A stretch of DNA of 11,797 nt from NCBI GenBank assembly GCA_002425245.1, contig DILW01000039.1, forward strand, positions 1-11,797, read 5' to 3'. This stretch comes from Betaproteobacteria bacterium UBA5582. Lineage in GTDB: Bacteria; Pseudomonadota; Gammaproteobacteria; Burkholderiales; Rhodocyclaceae. Under the pieces are notes generated by a model. That model saw nothing but the letters and a program-made list of their open reading frames with translations, was not told the origin of the DNA and searched no databases. A program made the position numbers and the translations under genes. Shown here one piece after another: positions 6,840 through 11,797 of the stretch; positions within the stretch are counted from its first letter, which is position 1; each line of letters opens with the position of its first letter.

Positions 6840-7727
6840 ATGATCAACTACAAACATCTCCACTATTTCTGGGTGGTTGCCAAGGAAGGCAGCATCACCC
6901 GTGCCGCCGAGCGACTTGGGGTCGCCATTCAGACCATCAGCGGCCAGCTCGGGCTGCTCGAAAGGCAACTGGGAAAAGCCCTGTTCAACAGCCAGGGACG
7001 CGGCCTGGTGCTGAGTGAAGCCGGGCGCCAGGCGCTGGCTTACGCCGACCAGATATTCCAGCTTGGCGAGCAACTGGAAGAAGCAATGCAACGCGGCACC
7101 GAGGAGCACACGCTACGTCTGCGCGTCGGCATTTCCGACGGCATTCCCAAGCTGCTCGCCTACCGCCTGCTCAGCCAAGTCACCGCCATGCCCGGTGACA
7201 TCCGCCTGATTTGCGACGAGGGCGAATTCGAGAATCTCCTCGCCGAACTCGCCCTGCACCGCCTGGATGTGGTACTGACCGATCGCGCTGCGCCGCAAGG
7301 CGGCAATCTCAAGGTCTTCAGCACCTGGCTGGGCGACTTCCCGACTGGCCTGTTCGCCAGCCCCGCCTTGATTGACGGACTCGGCGGCGATTTCCCCAAC
7401 AATCTGGAACGGGCACCGCTACTCCTGCCAACCCGCCACAACGCCCTGCGCGGCAGGATCGACCGCTGGCTCGAAGACCGCCGCCTGCACCCGCGCATCG
7501 TCGGCGAGTTCGAGGATAGCGCCTTGTTGACCACCTTCGGCCGGGGAGGACTAGGCATTTTCCCCGCCCCGGTGGCCTTGAGCGAACAATTGGCCAACGA
7601 ATACGACGCTCGCCGCATCGGCGAACTCGATGGCGTCAGCGAGCAGATCTACGCCATTTCCAACGAACGCCGAATCCGTCATCCGGCCATCGAACTCCTG
7701 TGCAGTGCGGCGCCTCAGGTGGGCTGA
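6840..7727 (+). CDS. nhaR: LysR-family transcriptional regulator, NhaR type
   Basis: This is a 295-residue DNA-binding regulator. The N-terminal winged helix-turn-helix (about 1-60, recognition region SITRAAERLGVAIQTISGQL at 18-37) closely parallels E. coli NhaR: the opening NYKHLHYFWVVAKEGS, the QTISGQ motif and the GRGLVLSEAG segment. The effector-binding domain follows (about 90-290). NhaR in E. coli activates the Na+/H+ antiporter gene nhaA in response to Na+ and also acts on pga and osmC, but no antiporter gene is in this window. Being divergent from htpX, it may control htpX and itself, as LysR regulators often control the divergent neighbour. The Shine-Dalgarno is weak, yet the start is well supported by family alignment. 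The name is by similarity of the N-terminus only; target specificity is not known. Confidence 0.9.
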   Translation: MINYKHLHYFWVVAKEGSITRAAERLGVAIQTISGQLGLLERQLGKALFNSQGRGLVLSEAGRQALAYADQIFQLGEQLEEAMQRGTEEHTLRLRVGISDGIPKLLAYRLLSQVTAMPGDIRLICDEGEFENLLAELALHRLDVVLTDRAAPQGGNLKVFSTWLGDFPTGLFASPALIDGLGGDFPNNLERAPLLLPTRHNALRGRIDRWLEDRRLHPRIVGEFEDSALLTTFGRGGLGIFPAPVALSEQLANEYDARRIGELDGVSEQIYAISNERRIRHPAIELLCSAAPQVG

Positions 7728-7738
7728 TTCCAGCGCGC

Positions 7739-7744
7739 TATAAT
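7739..7744 (+). promoter_or_regulatory. Candidate -10 element of the dacA-lipA operon
   Basis: A perfect TATAAT lies 32 bases before the dacA ATG and 11 bases after the LysR gene's stop, next to the palindrome AGCGCGCT (7732-7739). No good -35 is visible at the right spacing, so it may need an activator or be weak. The position fits a promoter for the five-gene operon downstream. Confidence 0.5.
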
Positions 7745-7776
7745 CCTCAACTTCCCCAAAAAAGAGTCCCTACAAA

Positions 7777-8913
7777 ATGCTGTTGCGTCACTGGCTTCCT
7801 TTCGTTTTCTCCCTGTTGATTTCGACCGGCGCGTTCGCCCAGAATCGCCCGGTACCACCGGTCCTCGCCGCAAAATCCTGGCTGTTGATCGAAATGGCTT
7901 CCGGCCAGGTGCTGGCTGAGGAAAAAGCCGACCAGCGCCTGGAGCCTGCATCGCTGACCAAGCTGATGACGGCCTACCTCACCTTCTCCGCCATCCGCGA
8001 CAAGAGCCTGTCGCTCAACCAGCCCCTGCCGGTTTCCGAAAAGGCCTGGCGCATGGGCGGCTCGAAGATGTTCGTCAAGGTCAACACCCAGGTCGCCGTC
8101 GAGGACCTGATCAAGGGCATGATCGTCCAATCGGGCAACGACGCCTGCATCGTGCTGGCCGAAGCCATCGCCGGCAGCGAAGAGAATTTCGCCCAGATGA
8201 TGAACCGCGAAGCTCGCCGTCTGGGGATGACTCACACCAACTTCCGCAACGCCACCGGCATGCCCGACCCTGAGCACTACACCACCGCCCAGGACCTCGC
8301 TCGCCTGGCCAAAGCCTTGATCACCGAGTTCCCGGAGGAGTATGCCAAGTACTACTCGATGAAGGAGTTCCGTTACGCCGACATCACCCAGCCCAACCGC
8401 AACCGCCTGCTGTGGAACGATCCGTCGGTTGACGGCATGAAAACCGGCCATACCGAGGCCGCCGGCTATTGCCTGGTGTCGTCGGCCATCCGCAACCAGC
8501 GCCGCCTGCTGTCCGTGGTACTCGGCACCACCTCCGACGCCGCGCGCAGCAGCGAGTCGCTGAAACTTCTCAACTGGGGCTTCCTCTCGCACGACGCCGC
8601 CGTGCTCTATCGCAAGGATCAGGCAATCACCTCGCTACCGGTCTGGAAGGGCAAGGCCAACCGCCTGGCCGCCGGCTATCCGAACGATTTCATCCTCGCC
8701 GTCCCCAAGGGCACGGCGAGCAAGCTGAGCGTCGCACTGGTAACCAAGCAACCGCTGATGGCCCCGATCCAGCGCGGCGAGGTGGTCGGCACCCTGAAGG
8801 TCAGCCTTGAAGGGCGACCCTACGGCGAGTACCCGGTGCTCGCCCTGGATGACGTTCCGGTCGCCGGCGCTTTCGGCCGGGCGATCGATGCCATCCGCCT
8901 CTGGTTCGATTAA
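7777..8913 (+). CDS. dacA: D-alanyl-D-alanine carboxypeptidase (PBP5/6 family)
   Basis: This periplasmic penicillin-binding protein trims the terminal D-Ala from peptidoglycan pentapeptides. The 378-residue precursor has a signal peptide (about 1-21, cleavage after AFA). The three active-site motifs of the S11 family are S59-L-T-K62, S119-G-N121 and K222-T-G224. A PBP5 C-terminal beta domain follows (about 285-355), and the final helix (AGAFGRAIDAIRLWF) is amphipathic, as in the membrane anchor of PBP5. The Shine-Dalgarno is weak (AAAGAG). It leads the dacA-dat-ybeD-lipB-lipA run; E. coli has dacA-ybeD-lipB in the same order, which supports the dacA name over dacC or dacD. Confidence 0.96.
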   Translation: MLLRHWLPFVFSLLISTGAFAQNRPVPPVLAAKSWLLIEMASGQVLAEEKADQRLEPASLTKLMTAYLTFSAIRDKSLSLNQPLPVSEKAWRMGGSKMFVKVNTQVAVEDLIKGMIVQSGNDACIVLAEAIAGSEENFAQMMNREARRLGMTHTNFRNATGMPDPEHYTTAQDLARLAKALITEFPEEYAKYYSMKEFRYADITQPNRNRLLWNDPSVDGMKTGHTEAAGYCLVSSAIRNQRRLLSVVLGTTSDAARSSESLKLLNWGFLSHDAAVLYRKDQAITSLPVWKGKANRLAAGYPNDFILAVPKGTASKLSVALVTKQPLMAPIQRGEVVGTLKVSLEGRPYGEYPVLALDDVPVAGAFGRAIDAIRLWFD

Positions 8914-8917
8914 TGCC

Positions 8918-9793
8918 ATGACCCCCTACGTTGCCGATCCGGTCTATTTCAATGGCCAGTTCCTGCCGCTGGCCCAAGCTGGCGTCTGCCCGCTCGACCG
9001 CGGCTTTCTCTACGGCGACGGGGTGTATGAAGTCATCCCCGTCTATTCGCGCCAGGCATTTCGTATCGACGAGCACCTCAAACGACTGCAGGCGACACTC
9101 GACGGCATTCGCCTGAGCAACCCGCTGGCGCTGGCCGACTGGAAAAAAGTGGCCCTGACGCTGATCGAATCCGCCCCCTGGGAAGACCAGTCGATCTACC
9201 TGCAGGTCACCCGCGGCGCCGACGACAAACGCGACCACGCCTTTCCGCCGGCCAGCGTGCCGGCGACGGTATTCGCCTTCGCTTCACCGCTGGTCACGCC
9301 CACGCCCGCCGTCCGCGCTGCCGGCGTGGCGGCGATCACCGTCCCCGACCAGCGCTGGGCGCGCTGCGACCTCAAGGTGATCTCGCTACTGGCCAACGTG
9401 CTGGCCCGCCAGGCGGCAGTTGAACAGGGCTGTGCCGAGGCGTTGCTGATCCGCAACGGCCTCATGAAGGAAGGCGCCGCCTCCAACATCTTCGTGGTCA
9501 AGGACGGACTGCTGCTGGCCCCGCCAAAGACGCAACTGATGCTGCCCGGCATCACCTACGACGTGATCCTCGAGCTGGCGAAGCAGCATCAGCAACCCCT
9601 GGAAGTGCGCGAAATCAGCGAAACGGAACTTCGCGCCGCCGACGAGGTCTGGATGACCTCGTCGACCAAGGAAGTGCTGGCGATCACCACGCTCGATGGC
9701 GAAGCGGTCGGCGATGGCAAGCCCGGCCCGGTCGGCGAGCGGATGTGGCAGTGGTATCAGGATTTCAAGAACACGGTAATGCGCAAAGGCTGA
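8918..9793 (+). CDS. dat: D-amino acid (D-alanine) aminotransferase
   Basis: This PLP enzyme of fold type IV interconverts D-alanine and 2-oxoglutarate with pyruvate and D-glutamate. The 291-residue protein opens with VYFNGQFLPL and the class IV motif LDRGFLYGDGVYEVI (Y32). It has the R-x-H substrate-carboxylate signature of Dat enzymes (R105-D-H107 in KRDHAFP), the PLP Lys K153 in DLKVISLLAN, the KEGAASNIF segment (184-192, E185) and STKEVL (249-254). The R-x-H motif favours D-alanine transaminase over the related branched-chain (IlvE) and aminodeoxychorismate lyase (PabC) enzymes. The start ATG lies 4 bases after the dacA stop, so translation is probably coupled. The neighbour releases D-Ala from peptidoglycan; recycling of D-Ala carbon and nitrogen is a plausible link. 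Confidence 0.92.
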   Translation: MTPYVADPVYFNGQFLPLAQAGVCPLDRGFLYGDGVYEVIPVYSRQAFRIDEHLKRLQATLDGIRLSNPLALADWKKVALTLIESAPWEDQSIYLQVTRGADDKRDHAFPPASVPATVFAFASPLVTPTPAVRAAGVAAITVPDQRWARCDLKVISLLANVLARQAAVEQGCAEALLIRNGLMKEGAASNIFVVKDGLLLAPPKTQLMLPGITYDVILELAKQHQQPLEVREISETELRAADEVWMTSSTKEVLAITTLDGEAVGDGKPGPVGERMWQWYQDFKNTVMRKG

Positions 9794-9794
9794 G

Positions 9795-10064
9795 ATGGCT
9801 TCGTACAAGGACACCCTCCTCGAATTTCCCTGCGACTTTCCCCTGAAGATCATGGGCAAGGCGCACGACGAACTCGCCCAGGCGGTGCTCACCATCGTCA
9901 CCAAACACGCCCCCGATTTCGACGGCGCAACGATGGAAATGCGCGCCAGCTCCGGCGGCAACTACCTGAGCCTGACCTGCACCGTGGTCGCCACCTCGAA
10001 ACCGCAACTCGACGCGCTGTACATGGACCTGACCGCGCATCCGCTGGTGAAGGTCGTCCTCTAA
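9795..10064 (+). CDS. ybeD: DUF493 family protein YbeD
   Basis: The protein is 89 residues and belongs to the small YbeD/DUF493 family, an ACT-like alpha/beta fold of unknown function conserved beside lipB in many proteobacteria. Recognisable parts are the opening LLEFPCDFPLKIMGK, the central SSGGNYLSLTCTVVATS (51-67) and the ending LDALYMDLTAHPLVKVVL. The ATG begins 1 base after the dat stop, and lipB begins 1 base after its own stop, so it is embedded in a coupled operon. A regulatory role in lipoate metabolism has been suggested from context for the family. I see nothing in the sequence that proves it. Confidence 0.93.
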   Translation: MASYKDTLLEFPCDFPLKIMGKAHDELAQAVLTIVTKHAPDFDGATMEMRASSGGNYLSLTCTVVATSKPQLDALYMDLTAHPLVKVVL

Positions 10065-10065
10065 G

Positions 10066-10683
10066 GTGAATCTGCTCGTCAAACGCCTGGGCCGCGTCGA
10101 CTACGCGCCGACCTACCAGGCCATGCTCGATTTCACCGCCAGCCGCACGGCCGAAACGCCGGACGAGTTGTGGATCGTCGAGCATCCGCCGGTCTACACC
10201 CTCGGCCAGGCCGGCAAACCCGAACACATCCTGCGCGATGTCGGCATCCCCACCGTCAAGATCGACCGCGGTGGCCAGGTCACTTACCACGGCCCCGGCC
10301 AGGTGGTGATCTACCTGCTGCTCGACCTCTCTCGACTGAAGATCAAGGTGCGCGAACTGGTCACCGCCATCGAACAGGCGGTCATCGACCTGCTTGCTGC
10401 CCATGGCGTCACCGCCGAACGCCGCGACGGCGCCCCCGGCGTTTACGTCGGCCCGGCCAAAGTGGCGGCGCTCGGCCTGCGCATCCGCAACGGCTGCTCC
10501 TACCACGGCGTCTCGCTGAACGTGGACATGGACCTGTCGCCATTCCAAGCGATCAACCCCTGCGGCTATCCCGGCCTGCAGGTGATCCAGACCAAGGATC
10601 TGGGCATTCCGCTCACCGTTCACGAGGCGGGCGAGCAACTCTCGCAGCAACTGCTGCAGCAACTGGACAAACAACATGGCTGA
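10066..10683 (+). CDS. lipB: Lipoyl(octanoyl) transferase
   Basis: LipB moves octanoate from acyl carrier protein to the lipoyl domains of 2-oxoacid dehydrogenases and the glycine cleavage H protein, the first step of lipoate synthesis. The 205-residue protein has the family signature RGGQVTYHGPGQ (68-79) and the catalytic pair K132 (GPAKVAALGLR) and C166 (INPCGYPG). The start is GTG. The next ATG, at residue 20, would remove the conserved N-terminal segment VKRLGRVDYAPTYQAM, so GTG is preferred. The gene begins 1 base after the ybeD stop with no strong Shine-Dalgarno of its own; translation likely depends on coupling. Its 3' end overlaps lipA by 8 bases. The tail is Gln-rich (QLSQQLLQQLDKQ). 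Confidence 0.96.
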   Translation: MNLLVKRLGRVDYAPTYQAMLDFTASRTAETPDELWIVEHPPVYTLGQAGKPEHILRDVGIPTVKIDRGGQVTYHGPGQVVIYLLLDLSRLKIKVRELVTAIEQAVIDLLAAHGVTAERRDGAPGVYVGPAKVAALGLRIRNGCSYHGVSLNVDMDLSPFQAINPCGYPGLQVIQTKDLGIPLTVHEAGEQLSQQLLQQLDKQHG

Positions 10684-11629
10684 AACCAAGCAAAAAGGCG
10701 TCAAGCAAAAGGGCGAACTGAAGACTGCGCGCATCCCGATCAAGATCGTCCCGGTCGCCGAACCCCTGCGCAAACCCGAGTGGATCCGCGTCAAGGCCGG
10801 CAACAGCGCCGGCCGCTTCGGCGAGATCAAGTCCATGCTGCGCGAGAGGAAGCTGCACACCGTCTGCGAGGAAGCGACCTGCCCCAACATCGGCGAATGC
10901 TTCGGCCGCGGCACCGCCACCTTCATGATCCTCGGCGACATTTGCACGCGCCGCTGCCCGTTCTGCGACGTCGGCCACGGCCAGCCGCTACCGCCCAACC
11001 CGGACGAACCGCGCGAACTGGCCGAATCCGTCGCCGCGCTCAAGCTGCGCTATGTCGTGATCACCAGCGTCGACCGTGACGACCTGCGCGACGGCGGCGC
11101 CCAGCACTTCGTCGACGTGATCCGTAACGTCCGCGAGCTGTCACCGACGACCACCGTCGAAACCCTGGTCCCCGACTTCCGCGGTCGCATGGACGTGGCC
11201 CTCGACGTCCTCGGCGGCGCCCTGCCCGACGTCCTCAACCACAACATGGAAACCGTGCCGCGCCTCTACAAGCAGGCCCGCCCGGGTGCCGACTACCAGC
11301 ACTCGCTGGACTTCCTGAAGCAGTTCAAGGCCCGCTACCCGAACGTGTCGACCAAATCCGGCCTGATGGTCGGCCTCGGCGAGACCGACGAGGAAATCCT
11401 GGAAGTGATGCGCGACCTGCGCGCCCACGACGTCGAAATGCTGACCATCGGCCAGTACCTGGCGCCGTCCGGCCATCACCTGCCGGTGACGCGCTACGTC
11501 CATCCGGACGTGTTCAAGATGTACGAGGAAGAGGCGAAGAAAATGGGCTTCACCGGCGCCGCCTGCGCGCCGATGGTCCGCTCAAGCTACTGGGCCGACC
11601 AGCAGGCGCATAGCGCCGGCGTCGCCTAA
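10676..11629 (+). CDS. lipA: Lipoyl synthase
   Basis: LipA is a radical-SAM enzyme that inserts two sulfurs at C6 and C8 of protein-bound octanoyl groups, completing lipoate after LipB. The 317-residue protein has the auxiliary [4Fe-4S] motif C64-x4-C69-x5-C75 and the radical-SAM motif C90-x3-C94-x2-C97 (CTRRCPFC). The C-terminal RSSY motif is at 302-305; one of its serines is the family's fourth ligand of the auxiliary cluster. Further conserved parts are ITSVDRDDLRDGGA, NHNMETVPRLY and KSGLMVGLGET. The N-terminal tail is Lys-rich with a short repeat (KQKGVKQKG). The ATG lies inside the last codons of lipB, showing tight coupling. It is the last gene of the operon. Confidence 0.98.
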   Translation: MAETKQKGVKQKGELKTARIPIKIVPVAEPLRKPEWIRVKAGNSAGRFGEIKSMLRERKLHTVCEEATCPNIGECFGRGTATFMILGDICTRRCPFCDVGHGQPLPPNPDEPRELAESVAALKLRYVVITSVDRDDLRDGGAQHFVDVIRNVRELSPTTTVETLVPDFRGRMDVALDVLGGALPDVLNHNMETVPRLYKQARPGADYQHSLDFLKQFKARYPNVSTKSGLMVGLGETDEEILEVMRDLRAHDVEMLTIGQYLAPSGHHLPVTRYVHPDVFKMYEEEAKKMGFTGAACAPMVRSSYWADQQAHSAGVA

Positions 11630-11630
11630 G

Positions 11631-11797
11631 TCAGCGCACGCCGGGCGGCGGCGCCGGCGGCTTGCCTGCCGGTGGTGCCGGAATCCCGGCATCGGCCGCA
11701 CGAACCGGCTGGGAATAGGTCACCCGGCCCGAAATCGGGACCCGGTGGCCCTTGGCGTACATGCACTGAATGTAGGCGTTGTCGTACTGCTGTTGGG
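11631..11797 (-). CDS. C-terminal end of a probable glycine-zipper envelope protein (partial)
   Basis: Only the last 54 residues are in the window, ending at the TGA whose complement is at 11631-11633. The visible part begins QQQYDNAYIQCMYAKGHRVP. It resembles the ending YD-AY-QCMYAKG--VP that I associate with small glycine-zipper family outer-membrane or periplasmic proteins of proteobacteria. This is followed by an unusual Pro/Ala/Gly-rich tail (IPAPPAGKPPAPPPGVR). The glycine-zipper region itself would lie beyond the edge, so the call is tentative. Its stop is 1 base from the lipA stop, in convergent orientation, with no separate terminator between the two genes. Confidence 0.65.
   Translation of the reverse strand, partial: QQQYDNAYIQCMYAKGHRVPISGRVTYSQPVRAADAGIPAPPAGKPPAPPPGVR

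Noticed and set aside
6738..7109. In-frame upstream extension of htpX to a 416-residue protein
   Set aside because: The extension crosses the intergenic gap and lies antisense to the LysR helix-turn-helix; the 292-residue form matches the family length and has a Shine-Dalgarno.
7747..8592. 281-codon minus-strand frame opposite dacA
   Set aside because: It is antisense to the dacA catalytic domain, and its Gly/Val/His-rich composition has no family resemblance.
9898..11043. 381-codon open frame on the minus strand opposite ybeD-lipB-lipA
   Set aside because: The three plus-strand genes are certain from catalytic motifs; the antisense frame has no motif and is explained by codon bias.

Overview
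This window is GC-rich (roughly 60% or more) chromosomal DNA that looks betaproteobacterial, and I would guess the Rhodocyclaceae (Dechloromonas/Azospira-like). The guess rests on the gene arrangement: tRNA-Tyr/Gly/Thr ahead of tuf, a small class I cytochrome c, ilvD divergent from lgt, and a dacA / D-amino acid aminotransferase / ybeD / lipB / lipA run. It also rests on the protein sequences. I see no mobile elements, CRISPR arrays, phage genes or compositional islands; this is core, housekeeping sequence.

Left part (1-1576, all minus strand). A tRNA-translation operon reads leftwards as tRNA-Tyr(GTA), tRNA-Gly(TCC), tRNA-Thr(GGT), then EF-Tu (tuf, cut by the window edge). It is driven by a near-consensus sigma-70 promoter at 1173-1201 that lies only a few bases from the mature tRNA-Tyr end. 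A strong terminator (1227-1252) separates it from a single-heme periplasmic cytochrome c (1268-1576).

Middle part (1780-5842). ilvD (dihydroxy-acid dehydratase, minus) is divergent from lgt (prolipoprotein diacylglyceryl transferase, plus). lgt is followed by a VOC-superfamily protein resembling methylmalonyl-CoA epimerase and by a 253-residue helical protein that I cannot assign by name; its C-terminal part looks like a degenerate Hpt domain. A hairpin terminator at 5818-5842 closes the convergent htpX gene and may also stop the plus-strand operon.

Right-middle part (5859-7727). htpX (membrane zinc protease, minus) is divergent from a NhaR-type LysR regulator (plus). The 102-bp gap is rich in repeats. 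One 8-bp inverted repeat would fold in the htpX mRNA so as to hide its Shine-Dalgarno sequence. This is the most interesting regulatory candidate in the window.

Right part (7777-11629, plus). A compact five-gene operon carries dacA (PBP5-type D,D-carboxypeptidase), dat (D-alanine/D-amino acid aminotransferase), ybeD (DUF493), lipB (octanoyltransferase, GTG start) and lipA (lipoyl synthase, overlapping lipB by 8 bases). It joins D-alanine/cell-wall trimming to lipoate synthesis. The last 167 bases hold the C-terminal end of a convergent minus-strand gene, probably a glycine-zipper-type envelope protein with a proline-rich tail, whose stop lies 1 base from the lipA stop.

No clearly new system is present. 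The points worth a second look are the htpX leader hairpin, the uncharacterised protein at 5055-5816, the VOC protein with Gln at the usual first metal-ligand position, and the operator-like repeats between htpX and the LysR gene.
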